Below are positions 10,635-21,721 of a stretch of DNA of 64,000 nt, in pieces. How positions within the stretch are numbered: position 1 is the stretch's first letter; the number at the start of each line of letters is the position of its first letter. A model generated the notes under the pieces. It worked only from the letters and a program-made list of their open reading frames with translations. It was not told the origin of the DNA and searched no databases. Location of the stretch: NCBI GenBank assembly GCA_013176395.1, contig JABMLP010000017.1:124001-188000 (forward strand), written 5' to 3'. Source of the stretch: Venturia oleaginea. Lineage: Eukaryota; Ascomycota; Dothideomycetes; Venturiales; Venturiaceae. The position numbers and the translations under genes are program-made.

Positions 10635-11137
10635 GATTACCACTTTGCACTGGTAGGATTTCTGCTTGCCGTGAATAACCTCGATTGTGATTGCGATGTT
10701 GTGATTTGCTTGCCGCTGTTTGAATATGGGAAAGGACTGCTCTTAGGGGTGTGTAGGTTGCTGGTATTTATAGATGCGCACTGTTTGCTCGATTAGCTTC
10801 ATGATACAGAAGTTTAATCAGAAACTAACCACTTTGACTCAACAGGGATGTCATGAACTAAAAACTCGTGCGCCTGCGCCTGTATGTTTGAGCTGCGAAG
10901 TTCTCGTGATATTTGCTGCATCGACTCATGCCTTCCTACGGTTATCCTGATTATATCTTCCTGACTTGAAGAACGATCGGTAAAAAGCCCCTCAAGATGA
11001 AATCGATATCGACAATTTTCTGGCAATTCTGAGATTCAGACAGCCAGGAATTCATTAATGCCTGTCCCGATTTGCGCTTGTTGTTGTCTGCTTGGCTACA
11101 GAAAAGAAGGACATGGACTGAAGACTAGACGTGCCCT
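10635..11137. other. Region upstream of the Ser-rich gene, with an intron-hairpin relative
   Basis: Contains at 10994-11030 a copy of the hairpin family (AATCGATATCGACAATTTTC then TGGC), whose reverse complement closely matches the 3' arm of the copy at 35643-35670. A minus-strand frame (11026 to 10814) overlaps it. This could be a 5' exon/intron of the Ser-rich gene, or an insertion outside a gene. Confidence 0.4.
10994..11030 (-). repeat. Introner-like hairpin family member (partial)
   Basis: On the minus strand GCCAGAAAATTGTCGATATC plus GATTTC aligns with the 3' arm of the family member in the Hsp70-like pseudogene (GCCAGAAAATCATCGATGTC plus GATTTC) with three mismatches. It is the only member here not clearly inside an intron. 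Confidence 0.5.
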
Positions 11138-12370
11138 TCAAGCCTCCTCGAGCTCACTCAACCAGGGAATCGTTTTCTGTGCCCCAGCTCTCTCAACAGT
11201 TTTCGCAGAAGCCTGGATAGCGAACGCTATAGCCTCGTCCATGATTTCTTCTGGGATTTGGTGGCCATTTGAAGACGAGAGAGGGGCGGGCTTCGATATA
11301 CTGACGTAGGAGGCAATGCGCACTGCATAGGCTCCGATGAATGTATCACCTGCAGCCGTGGTATCGATAACTTTGGCTTTTTTGGCTGGCTTCAGCGTTC
11401 CTTTACCTCCCTTACTCGACTGAGATCGACTTTGGTAGAATACTCCTTCACCTCCAAGAGTGATAATGACGTTTGCCACACCTTGGTCAATGAATCTCGC
11501 CCCAATTGAGGTGAGGTTGGAAGTGGCTGTGACAGAGCTTTCTGGGAGATCCAAGAGTGCCGCTGCCTCGCTTTCATTCACAACGAGGGTGCCAATTTCG
11601 TGGTGAATAGAAACTGGGAGTTTGCGAGCAGGGGCAGGGTTGAAGATAACATGTGCTCCCTCCAATTTGGCTTTGCTGATATGACGGAGGACCTAGCAAT
11701 GTTAGACTTGTCAGACGTAGAGATTACACAACACAAAAGAGCTCTCTAGTTCAAGATCGACATCGTCAGACTTCCGAGAATTAGGAAGATTAAATCCGCC
11801 AGAAATCTATCGATATTAACCTCAGATTGAAGGAGACCAATTGCGTTGGCAGATTCGACAAGATAGGCAAGAGGAAAGCGGTTAAAGTGACGGCCTTGTT
11901 GTACTGGGGTCCTAGCTCACCATATCCATAGGGTTTTCGAGCTGAAAGATAGCGACGTCTCCATAGCCCACTTCGCTGTATTCTAGTCCGAAATTTGCTC
12001 CTGGAGTGACAAGAATGCGGTTCTCTCCTGTCGATTCCTCGACTAAAATCGTCGCTGTTCCAGTCTCCTGGCCTTCGAGCACCTGAACATCTTGCATATC
12101 GATTCCGTCTTCTTCCATGCTCTTTACCACCTGAGGACCAAAGACATCCTTTCCCACGGCTCCAATCATGCGAACATTGGTATCGCTCTCAGATTTCAGC
12201 GTATCTCTTGATCGTGATAATCTTGCTGCCGCGACGGCTTGGTTTGCTCCTTTACCTCCCCAGCCAACTTCAAATGCCTTTGCCTGGATAGTCTCGCCAG
12301 CGTTTGGAACGCGCTCAGCTCTAGTGACCATGTCCACATTGAGCGAGCCGATTACTGTGATGACTGGCAT
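11138..12370 (-). CDS. Ribokinase (PfkB family carbohydrate kinase)
   Basis: Two exons: 12370-11921 and 11692-11138, joined in phase 0 across a 228-bp intron, giving 334 residues, a normal ribokinase length. Motifs in order: N-terminal VIGSLNVDMV, the substrate-site GGKGANQAVAAARL (PfkB signature 1), ENRILVTPGAN, FQLENPMDM joined to VLRHISKAKL, NPAPA, LVVNESEA, IITLGGEG, and the C-terminal anion-hole/catalytic-base signature DTTAAGDTF (family usually DTxGAGD). The enzyme phosphorylates D-ribose at O5 using ATP in the cytosol, feeding pentose phosphate and nucleotide synthesis. The long intron carries a hairpin repeat (11751-11820). Confidence 0.93.
11751..11820 (-). repeat. Introner-like hairpin in the ribokinase intron
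   Basis: On the gene strand the segment opens with TTAATATCGATAGATTTCTG and closes with GTCTGACGATGTCGATCTTG, an imperfect inverted repeat related to those in the Hsp70-like and RBR introns. The host intron (228 bp) is about four times the usual intron length in this window. Confidence 0.6.
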
Positions 12371-12590
12371 GTTTGATCGAATACTGATTGATTTCCTGGG
12401 TACGCTTTCAATATAGCAAAAAAAAGCCCGAATTAAACGATGAACGAGAGAAGGAATCGACTGAAAGCAAGTATTAAGATATCAGGGGATAAATCAAGTT
12501 TTGTGTCGTTTGGTCCACAAGAAGAGGTCCACCATGACCTGAGATGGTCGGCCGCAGGCGCGCCAAACTCCGCGACTTCGATCAACCACC

Positions 12591-13397
12591 ATGGAAAATG
12601 CAATTGACGACGAAATCACGTCCATCAATTCTATATATGGCGATGACACGCTGCTGCTAGTCGAGAAGAATCCTATAACCTGCACATTGCGCCTGCCATC
12701 GTCAGTCGTCTTGCGTCTCGAGTTTCCAAACGACTACCCTGATGCACCTCCTTCTATCATTCGCACCGAGACGGTTGGAGAGACCAAAGGAGCTGGAAAG
12801 AGGATTCTAAACTTGTCAAGAGACGTACTGACAAAGGTTTACCGCCCAGGAGAAGCATGCGTCTACGACTTGCTCGAGGACGAGGACTTAAAGGGCTATG
12901 GCGAGGATCAACATGTCAGTGAGACGGACGACAGCCCAGAAGAAGCCACACTCACCATACAAGACGACCTCGGGTCCGAGCCTCCATGGGCACTTTCTGC
13001 TACCATAACCGAGAAGAAGAGCGTGTTCATTGCACGAGCGGCACACGTAAAGTCAGTTGCTGAGGCAAAGCAATACTACAACCATCTGCTATCCACGGAC
13101 AAAAAAGTGGCCAAGGCTTCCCACAACATGACGGCGTGGCGGATAAAAGGTCTTAATGATACTACCTTTCAAGACTGTGACGATGATGGCGAGACGGCCG
13201 CTGGGAGCAGAATGCTCCATCTCATGCAGCTTATGGACGTGTGGGATGTCATGGTTATAGTCACGAGATGGTATGGTGGCGTGCATCTTGGTCCTGATCG
13301 ATTCAGGCTCATCAACACTGCTGCAAGAGATGCTCTGGTACAAGGTGGCTTTTCTCCAGCTGCCGATGTAGGAGGGAAGAAGAAAGGCAAGAAATGA
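12591..13397 (+). CDS. yih1: Yih1/IMPACT homolog (RWD plus UPF0029 domain)
   Basis: Single exon, 268 residues (yeast Yih1 is about 258). The N-terminal RWD domain (residues about 1-105) begins with the typical EITSINSIYGDD and contains LEFPNDYPDAPP. The C-terminal IMPACT/UPF0029 domain (about 130-260) contains KKSVFIARAA, ASHNMTAWRI, DDDGETAAGSRML, VMVIVTRWYGG and LGPDRFRLI, all hallmark segments. Yih1 competes with the kinase Gcn2 for its activator Gcn1 and so dampens the amino-acid starvation response; it also binds actin. The tail is Gly/Lys-rich (GGKKKGKK). Transcribed divergently from ribokinase, with 220 bp between the start codons that likely hold both promoters. Confidence 0.93.
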   Translation: MENAIDDEITSINSIYGDDTLLLVEKNPITCTLRLPSSVVLRLEFPNDYPDAPPSIIRTETVGETKGAGKRILNLSRDVLTKVYRPGEACVYDLLEDEDLKGYGEDQHVSETDDSPEEATLTIQDDLGSEPPWALSATITEKKSVFIARAAHVKSVAEAKQYYNHLLSTDKKVAKASHNMTAWRIKGLNDTTFQDCDDDGETAAGSRMLHLMQLMDVWDVMVIVTRWYGGVHLGPDRFRLINTAARDALVQGGFSPAADVGGKKKGKK

Positions 13398-14767
13398 GTC
13401 CCTCCAAATTTTCAAGATCAGATTCCGTGGTGCTCCTGTCTGGAGCTGGCACTAAGTTTGACAGCCTTGAATCCTACGCGTCCAAAGGTGTGTTTATATC
13501 TGCTTGAGAGTTAGGATGCTCCCGAGAAGCTGTCTATCTAACGAATAATCGCAGGGACGGGTTTACTAAGCATATCACTCCAGTCACTCTTCTCCATATC
13601 ATGATCACCAGCCTCTTCACACAGCTGGGTCGCATTCATCCGCCTTGGCCTCCGTGCTCCAACCATCCAGTTGAGCACAGTCGCTGCTAGTCCTTTGATG
13701 CCCAACAACCCCATTTTTCGAACGTCTTGAGTCCTTTCATCATAGGCACCTCTCCAAATTTCGTATAAATTTTCAAAGGGAAATTTCATGCAGGACGATG
13801 AGAATTGGCAGCACAATGGCGGACAAAAGCATGACCAGTCCTGCGAGCCATTTCCCAGGAGCGTGGTATGCCGGTTGTCTTGATTTCGTCCTGCTACCGA
13901 ACAAGAAGACAACCGCGAAGTCCATGGATGCGAGTGCAATAGTGTCCCAGTTTCCGTTTTTTAAATTTCCATATATCCTGTTTGCCTCGAAAGCAATTGC
14001 TTCTGCTGTTCTCAATGGCGTTCTGCTCGAAATCAAACATCTATCATGCAACAATTCACGCTCGCCCAAAGCTTCTGCATTGTATTCCACTCCTGTGGAG
14101 AAACTCTTGCGCATCGCGACAAATGCGCACACACCTCCGATCACGATTAGGCAACGCCATATCTTGACGAAGAATCTAGCCTTGCTTTGTCTCAACGCTG
14201 CAGATTGGCCTTAGGATTGGAATTTGACACCAACTGCGCTAAGAATATCCAAGCACCAACAATGTCCAGATCTATTGCTCGCAGGATGGCGAGTGGACTC
14301 TTGGAGTTGACATGATTGGCCGGCATAAGAGTTGCAAGGAGCCTGATTGCATGGAAAGCTGTAACGGCAGCCCTGGCCATCGGTGCTGCAACAGCTCCGC
14401 TGATTGCCCATGCCTAACATCTGGCGAAAAAAAGCCCACAGCTTTTAAAGAAGCAGTTAGCCGAGGATCTGTGGGTGAAGAATGTTTTGTTTAGCGCCGT
14501 CGCAGCGAGGCTGTCGGAAAGGCTGACTGAGAAAGTCATATTCCTCGATTACAAGATTCTTCCCACACTCACATCACAAATTGTCGGAACATTCTTAGCA
14601 AGCTGATGTGATGCACCTCAACGAATGGCATCAAGCTTATGTAAGTGCATATGTGGCGCTCAGCCAAGTCACATCTCGAGCTGAACTTACAACAACAACA
14701 ACCAAGAGTCAAGGACCACCCACCAACCTACACTTATGTTTCTAGCAAGAACAAATGCCTCAGCACC
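13398..14767. other. Intergenic region with a possible broken membrane-protein gene
   Basis: Between Yih1 and the Helo-like gene the minus strand carries three consecutive protein-like frames (see next entry) and nothing else convincing. The last 250 bp before 14768 should include the Helo-like gene promoter. Confidence 0.4.
13538..14380 (-). pseudogene. Possible frameshifted membrane protein gene
   Basis: Three minus-strand frames follow one another: 14380-14192 (FHAIRLLATLMP..., IVGAWIFLAQLV), 14195-13773 (two hydrophobic segments, IVIGGVCAFVAM and LVMLLSAIVLPILIV, around a basic loop) and 13939-13538 (NLYEIWRGAYDERTQDV..., ending KPVPAIIR). Composition suggests one membrane protein with about three or four helices, broken by frameshifts or carrying introns I could not place. 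No family recognised. It may instead be a real gene with unresolved introns. Confidence 0.35.
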
Positions 14768-16675
14768 ATGAGTGGTATTGAGATTCTCGGTGCTGCTTCT
14801 GCAATTATCTCAATCGCAGAGACCGGTCTCAAGCTCTACGACTACATCGACTCCGTAGCCTCAGCTGATAAACGTCTCAAGCGAGTATCTACAAATCTGA
14901 AAACAACATGTTCTGTTGTGAAAGAGATCGGGGAGATTTTTGAAAGGGAGGAGACTAGGAAGTTAGTTAGTAGAGGTGCTATTCAGGTAAATAAATCTCC
15001 TGTCAGACCGATATTCATTGTAGCGAATCTGGCTGACAAGCTTGAGCAAGACTGCGCACATAGCAACAGAAGAATGTCGAAACGTTTTCGCTGAGCTACG
15101 AGCCGCGATATCGAAAAGCGAGAAGAATCGATATCTTTTCCCGTTGAAAGAGGCGAAACTGGAACTTTTGGCTGTGCAGTTGGAGAAGCTGAAGAGTAGT
15201 CTTGCGCTTTTGATGAGTGTACTTACCCAAGCGACTTCTTTGCAGACGCAGTAAGATTTACCAGGCACCTAAAGACGATGAAGAGCTAACCAGATTGTAG
15301 TAAATCTCAAGCCGAGCGTGAAAGTATTCATGAACTCATTCGTGCGAGAGACTTGACGACGATGAGATATGATGAGCTGAAACAAAGTCATGATTTGCTG
15401 CTATCGAAGGTTGCGCCAAGTTCTTTGATTGCGCCTCTCGGCGCTCTCTTCAATACTTTTTCAGCACTCGTTTCAACGCCTCCTCCACCATATACAGATT
15501 CGACAAATCCGTCTACGCTTGAGACAAGATCACTCGACTTTGTACCACAATCCACCGACGCTGTCTCCGCCCAAAGCACAATCCCAGCGCCAGCTGCTAT
15601 CACCAGGGAAGCATTAGAGGACTGTGCAAAGCAGGTCTCTGACCTGCTATGGAGTATTCAACTCATCACGAGAGTCATGAGCGATGCGGGTGCCGCTACT
15701 CTGGCTCATAAAAACGCACATGATAAGTATGAGCAGGTGCGTGCAGCGCTGGATGCTGTGTTCCTGAAAACTAGCCACAAGGCGAATGGACTAATGTCGC
15801 GATTGACCGATGTATATCCCGTGCCAACCAGTGATCTTGTTAGATTTGAGGTCAGAAGAGATACGGAAACAGAACTGAAGCGAGTTTTCCCACATCAGCT
15901 ACCGGTTTCTGACCTTCCTCTACTACAACCGCAACCATTTCTGTCACAGGAAGAATACGATTGGGCATTTACTATGAGATCGAAGAAAGGGAAGAAAGGG
16001 AAGAAGGGAATACCGAGCGCACCTAAAAAGTCAAATGACACGATCCCGCTTGAAGAATTTGGCCTTGCCCTCGAAATTCCTTTGCCAGGGGAAGACGACG
16101 AAAATGAGCTCATTGAGAAGACGCCATCAGAGACAGGACTTGACGTGCCGGAGATTGAGCAGCACCAGGAAGAAGAGTGGGCAATTCCCTCCGGAATGTC
16201 AAAGAAAGACAAGAAAAAAGCGAAGCAGGCCCTTCGCTGGGAGGACACTGAAAACGACCTTGGGGAGGAGAGACTTTCAGCGGTGTTACTAGGTATCGGA
16301 GCAACAGTAGCAGCATTATCAGCGCGCCAAACAACCAAACCTACTGATTCGGAGAAATTATGGGCTTGCAAAGGTTCCGCGCGTTTCGAAAGCGTCGCAG
16401 CAGCCAACGGCAACGAGAACGACGAAGGAAATGCTGCTAGCTCTGGAACAGATGATGGATTGACGTATGGCAGTCTTGATGAGCTCAGCGCAGAGGCTGC
16501 TAGGCAAGATTTTGGATGGTCTTCTACACTATTGGGGTTGCAGAAAAAAGCTAACAAAGGAGAGGATGAGGTGGATGGTCTACTCCATCAGTGGACAACG
16601 TTGTACGATGACCATAATGTCAACAGGAATGGGGATAGAAAGGCACGGCTGCCTTTTACATCGTGGTTCTTCTGA
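14768..16675 (+). CDS. Helo-like N-terminal domain protein (fungal STAND/NLR-type N-terminus)
   Basis: Three exons, 14768-14986, 15051-15250 and 15301-16675, give 597 residues with all phases consistent. The N-terminus (MSGIEILGAASAIISIAETG, then LKLYDYIDSV) is typical of the fungal N-terminal domain found on STAND/NLR-like and Helo-like cell-death proteins. Residues about 75-140 are a charged helical stretch. The rest is long, Pro/Thr-rich then Lys-rich (KKGKKGKKG near 16000), with acidic patches. No NACHT/NB-ARC ATPase or repeat domain follows, so this is an orphan N-terminal domain with a disordered tail. Role in incompatibility or immunity is an inference only. Confidence 0.75.
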
Positions 16676-17745
16676 TTAGTTCATTGACTGGGCAAAAGGT
16701 TTTGGAATATGTCAGTGTAGTAAATTTATTAGCTGAGAGAATAGCAACAGTGGTTATAGTCCGCTCACTGCAAGCGGAACTGTATAATAACAATACGTCG
16801 CTTCCCTATCACCGTGATTCTCATGTCCTCCATCTCAAGCCATGCCACTCACTACCAAACCTTCACAACATCCCTTCCCCCTCTACTCTCCCATTATAAA
16901 CATCCAAGTCCCCCTTACCACCCGTTTCACCACCACCACCTCGTCTACCAGCTTGTCCAACATGCAAAAACGTCGACTGTGTGACGCCCACGCCTTCGTC
17001 GCCGTCGGCAACGGTGCAGTAAAACCCTCGGAATTAGTAGGAGTAGCACCCTCCTCTTGACCCGTCATCGTAGCACCCTCCACCTCCACTATACCTAGCG
17101 TCGTGGCCAGAGACAAAGAACTTGATGTCATGCTAGACCTACTCGTCGTCGACCTTGCAAAAGTACCGACCAAAGTTGTCGCAATATACAAAAGGGGTTG
17201 AATTGTTAGGAGATGCATCATGTAGAAAAGGCGCTGTTGCTTTAGGTATCAGATTGATGGTTTTAAAGCTTGTTGATTAGTGGAAGGAGGTATATATCAT
17301 CGAAACGTGAGGGAGGCAATGGCGAGAGAGGGTCACGCAAGCCTAAGTTACCAATGGATGATACGTTGTTTTGTAATGATCCTTGTTCCTTGCCGGACGA
17401 AAGCGTGTCTTGTGGTCAGACATGTCGAATAAAGAAATGTCATGTGCCTAGCTCCGTGGAGATTATGAAATTGCTAACGTGCCTGGAACATTCCGCATGG
17501 TCCAGGTAAGTTTTTCTTGCTGATTTGGCGAGCACTGAGATCAATGAATCGTGTTTAGACATTTGACTAGGGTGACGAGCTACTCATGATTTTTCGACGC
17601 CTACCCTGACTAAATATGTTCCACATATTTTACACCCCGCAAAAACGCCCCAGGTTTCTGCACGCGCGCTGATCAAGAACGCTCCAATACCAACCATGAT
17701 ATGCCACAACCATCTCTCCCTTTTGTTTACTTTAATCTCACATCT
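16676..17745. other. Intergenic between convergent genes, with a small minus-strand frame
   Basis: Contains the possible small secreted protein below. The remainder (17222-17745) shows no coding frame of note. Confidence 0.4.
16883..17221 (-). CDS. Possible small secreted protein (hypothetical)
   Basis: 112 codons from ATG at 17221. Residues 1-22 (MMHLLTIQPLLYIATTLVGT, FA) look like a signal peptide with a small-residue cleavage site. The mature part is Ser/Thr-rich then basic, without a cysteine pattern. Short length, no family match and a Pro/Thr-rich reading on the opposite strand keep this tentative. Confidence 0.35.
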   Translation of the reverse strand: MMHLLTIQPLLYIATTLVGTFARSTTSRSSMTSSSLSLATTLGIVEVEGATMTGQEEGATPTNSEGFTAPLPTATKAWASHSRRFCMLDKLVDEVVVVKRVVRGTWMFIMGE

Positions 17746-18712
17746 CTATCTCTGTCCAGCCAGTCTCCTTTCCTGAACCTCAGACAATGCGCGGCTGCCG
17801 CTCAAAAACGCGACAAGTCCAACAACGCCAGCAACTGGTAGGGTCTGAAACAGAGTCCACGAAGTATAGTATAGGAAGAACACGCCTTCCATGGAAATGA
17901 TGCTTCCAAAGAATAGAATGTGGCTGATCGGCGCAGCACCAAGGGCTTTCGACAAATGGTTCAAGTTTGCGCCGAGCATCCCCCATCCGATGAGAAGAGC
18001 AGGAATGCATGCGAGTAAAGCGGCGGCAAAGGCGAGGGTGATTATCTTAGGAGGCGACTTCGGGTCGGGGCGGAAGATGTGATGGATCTCTGGCTGCTTG
18101 CCATAACGGAGCTGTGGTTCAGCAGATGGCTGCGGCGCTTTCGGATCTAGGGCAATGGAAAGATCGAACGGAGTACCTTTGTAAGGCGTAGAGGAGCCGA
18201 AGGAGCCGATCACAACAGAGGTTTTTAGTGGAGTGGAGGTCTTCAGGAGGACGGAGGGAATCATGCTGTGTGTCTGATAGCCTGTTAGCTTCCTAGCTCA
18301 ACTATAGATCTTGCGCAACACATACCAGATCAACCTTCGCCTTTCCAGATTCTTTCACAGTAAAAGGGTATGATTCCTCGAGTCCAGAATTTGGATCCGT
18401 GATTGTCAGGAAAGCCTGATGTGGTTTCCTTCCCTTTCCTCCATTTGTGACGGTCAAAATGACTTTAAGAGCTTCGTCTGGTCCTAGGGTAACGGCCTCT
18501 GCCAATGGTTTCGATGAGCTCAAGCTGTATTATCTATCAGTACTGCCATAAGTCGAGCTCCTGAGATCCGCGTACCTCTCCTTCTTAGCTCTGTCCACGC
18601 TTCCCTTTGCCTGAATTGACACGCTCGCATCGTCAAAACTCCATGATGCGGCCGACACCAGGGAAGATCCGAGGAGCAGCAATTGGGGGACAAGGGAGTT
18701 TGTTAAGCGCAT
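17746..18712 (-). CDS. swp1: Oligosaccharyltransferase subunit Swp1 / ribophorin II
   Basis: Three exons, 18712-18576, 18524-18326 and 18273-17746, give 287 residues, close to yeast Swp1. An N-terminal signal peptide (LVPQLLLLGSSLVSAASW) leads to a lumenal domain with LKVILTVTNGGKGRKPHQA and SVVIGSFGSSTPYKG, then PEIHHIFRPDPKSPPK, the conserved segment before the C-terminal membrane helices (ITLAFAAALLACIPALLIGW and two more hydrophobic stretches). The protein is a subunit of the ER oligosaccharyltransferase that transfers Glc3Man9GlcNAc2 to Asn. Introns are 51 and 52 bp. Confidence 0.9.
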
Positions 18713-19082
18713 TTTGGTGTTGTTGTGAATGTCGAGTTAGAGTATACTGCCTGTCCCCTTGATCTGTCCTCAGTTCGAGCACACGAGTCCCCAAACCAAT
18801 CGGGGAAGAAAAAGTCACGTGATATTTACACAGACCCAATATCGACACCTTCTTGTTTTCAACTTTTATGAGAATCAATTATTGAGTAATTAGAATAATG
18901 TGACAATATGATTCCAGTTTTCCGAGGGCCCTGTCGAGAAAGAGGGAAATATTTCGTTGCTAGGGTCCATTCTTTGTTTTGTTTGTTTTGTTTTGATCAG
19001 AGGCCAATAATACCTCAATATCGCACTTTCCCAACTCAGCATCAGCAACTCCAATTATTCTTGAACCAAATCAGCAGTCAAT

Positions 19083-21412
19083 ATGGTTCTCACAAGAGCC
19101 CAACGCGCACAAGCAAAAGACATGCCGCCGGGCTCACCACCCAAATCCAGCCTCCTCAAAGCCCCAGTCCGACGAGGCAGGCCGAAGAAGACAGAAGAAG
19201 ATCCAGCACCAAAACCTGCGCCCAAAGCAGTCGCTTCCAAAGCTGTGCCGAAATCATATGCGCCAAAGACTGAGCCATTGAAGGTCTCGGTATCGCAGGC
19301 GTCTACAGCAAGAACATCTACCACGAAAGCTTCTGCCGCGAAAACGATTGCGCCGAAATGTACGAAGACCACAATTGCTCCGAAGACAAATGTAGAGACT
19401 GTGGAGACCAAAGCACGAAAGGAGAGAATCGAGAAGAAGGCGGCAATCAAAACAGTTGTGTCTAAGGCGAAGGAAGAGACATTAGAGAAGAAGGCGCCGA
19501 AGGAGATAGTCGCAAAGAAGACAGCAACGGCAAAATCCACGGGCCCAAAGACGCTGGCGATCAAGACTGCATCCCTCAAAGCTTCAACGGCCAGAAAGCC
19601 AGCGGTCTCGAAGAGAACAACAAACACAACAAAATCAGTAAAGGTCCCGGACCCAGCAGAAGATGACGAGGATGAGCTCGCGTTGGACAACATGGAGGTT
19701 GGGGTGCAAGACTTTGCAACAATACAGGAAAAAAAGCAGGTTTCAAGTACGGCACACACCGATACTATAAGAGAAGAGCCCACGGATGATACATTTGCAG
19801 CGTCTACGATGAGGAGCCCCTCGAAGATCCCTCTGTCCGCATTGGCCATCGCCCAACCGACGCCATTCAAGCCCCCTATTCCTTTGACTAGCAAAACACT
19901 CGGATCCCTTAGAAAGCCTGTTGTGTCTTCGGTGCTCTTTGCCAGTCCAGTCAAACCCAAAGCAGTGGTAGAGCTTGAGCCAACGGATCTGGGCTCGCCA
20001 AAGAGACCGAATGCAGCTGAGGAGACCATGGGGTTGGCTAAATCGCCAGTGCGACCAATTACCACGGTAGAACAACATACTGGCCATGATATAGCAATAG
20101 CAGAGGTAGCTGCAGGAATTTCCCGAACACCAAATCGGCCTGCTCCTACACCAGCAAGACCACACTTCAACCAAAGCTTAGCAAAGCCAGAACAGTCTGC
20201 CATGATTTCCCACTCTCCAGTGCGACCAAACACTGCGATGAAGAGAAGCGTTCTTAGCCAAAGCACTTCAATGCCAGACAAGCTGGCGGGAATCTCTCAA
20301 ACACCAATTCGACCGAATGCTCCAAGTGGTCAGAATATATTGAAGCAAAGTCCTTCACAAAGTGTGAAGGCACCAGATTTCACACAGAGCACTAACAAGC
20401 GTGCAGCCGTTCCGTTCTCGGATTCTGTCCTTGTTCCTACGAAGCGTTTTCGGACTTCCCCATCCATGCCCGTACTCAACTTGGGATCACCAAAGCAGAC
20501 CTCAACCGACCAATCGGGAAGTCCACCGTCGCCTGTGAAGTCATCTATGCGTTCACCGGAGAAGCATCGCTCGCCTAAGAAAGTCAGCTGGCATCAGTCA
20601 CCGAGACCGCAGCTGGTTGTGGAAGGAGAACCGGCTGAGAAGAGTGGTGGTCCACTTGACGGTCTGGTGTTCTTTCTGGATGTGAACAATACTGAAGGTG
20701 TTGATTCGAACAAGCTGTTCGCACCCCTGATTGAGCAACTTGGCGGAGAAGTCGTTCCGGACTGGACCAGTAACAGTATGGGTGTCACCCACGTCGTCTT
20801 CATGAACGGCGAGATGAGAACTTTGGAAAAGATCGTTGCGACGAATGGTCAAGTCCATTGTATCAATATTAGCTGGGTGCTTGAGTAAGTCAAACTTGTG
20901 GAACCTTCCAAGTCGATGAATATGCGACTAACAAACCCAGCTGCGAACGCGAAAACACCCACCTTAACGAAAAGGAATTCAAGTATGCCATCGACTTGAC
21001 CCGCATCCCTGGCCTCATCACGCCCAAAACCTCGCGCACCTATAACTCCCTTGCTACGCCGATACCCTCACGTACACCAGCCGCTCCGCCACCGTCGCAT
21101 CGTCATTTCAATTTTGCACCAACGACCCCGGCCCGTGAGCCCCTAGGCATGATCATCAAGACTCCAAGCTATTTTGCGCCCAAGACTCCGACGAGTGTGG
21201 GGATGGGAAACGTGTCTCCTGCGGAATGGGATGATAAGGAAAATGTCAGTCCAGAGACGAACTCGCCGCTGATGCAGAAGACTTGTCCGCCTAAGCAGCA
21301 GAATAAGAGTATGTTCGCTTTGGATGAAGCTGTGACGCCGTTTACAAATCGGTTACTGCTTGCGAGGAGGATGAGTGTGGAGGGCGTGCCGAGTATGAGC
21401 TTTGGTGCTTGA
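19083..21412 (+). CDS. BRCT-domain nuclear protein with S/T-P repeat region
   Basis: Two exons, 19083-20884 and 20941-21412 (56-bp intron), 757 residues. The N-terminal third is basic and Lys/Ala/Pro-rich with an AT-hook-like GRPKK near residue 33. The middle carries repeated S/T-P-x-R-P motifs (SPVRP, TPNRP, TPIRP and relatives, residues about 300-420). A BRCT domain occupies about residues 520-610 (LDGLVFFLDV, LIEQLGGEVV, THVVFMNGE, INISWVLD). The tail has DDKENVSPE and more S/T-P sites. The layout resembles a microcephalin-like or DNA-damage/cell-cycle protein regulated by cyclin-dependent kinases; precise orthology is not assigned. Confidence 0.85.
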
Positions 21413-21721
21413 TTTTGGATTTTAGGATTTGTGTACTTCGTTGGAGCTTCGTGGTTTCTTTACTGGTTTTTGGCGTTTTGTGTTTGTGTCGTTTATTTTG
21501 GGTTGTGATACCCAATGATTGACCGTACGTAGTGCTGAGAAGTAAATTGGTTGTGGGAGTTGAGGATCATGATTCTTGGTTTTATTGTTAGTTTTGTTTT
21601 CGTCCCTGATGTTGTTGAATCGTCATGGGTTTTTGGGACATCCAGTAACCTGTCCCACCTTGATTTATTAATCCATCGTATAACGTACACTTTTCCCATC
21701 CAGTTGATCACCCTAGATCAC
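21413..21721. other. Convergent 3' region
   Basis: Intergenic region between the ends of the BRCT gene and the DAHP synthase gene; both 3' UTRs must lie here. No further gene seen. Confidence 0.5.

Noticed and set aside
19055..20281. A 408-codon minus-strand frame opposite the BRCT gene
   Set aside because: It is the shadow of the Ala/Lys/Pro-rich coding strand; the BRCT domain and splice sites fix the plus strand as coding.
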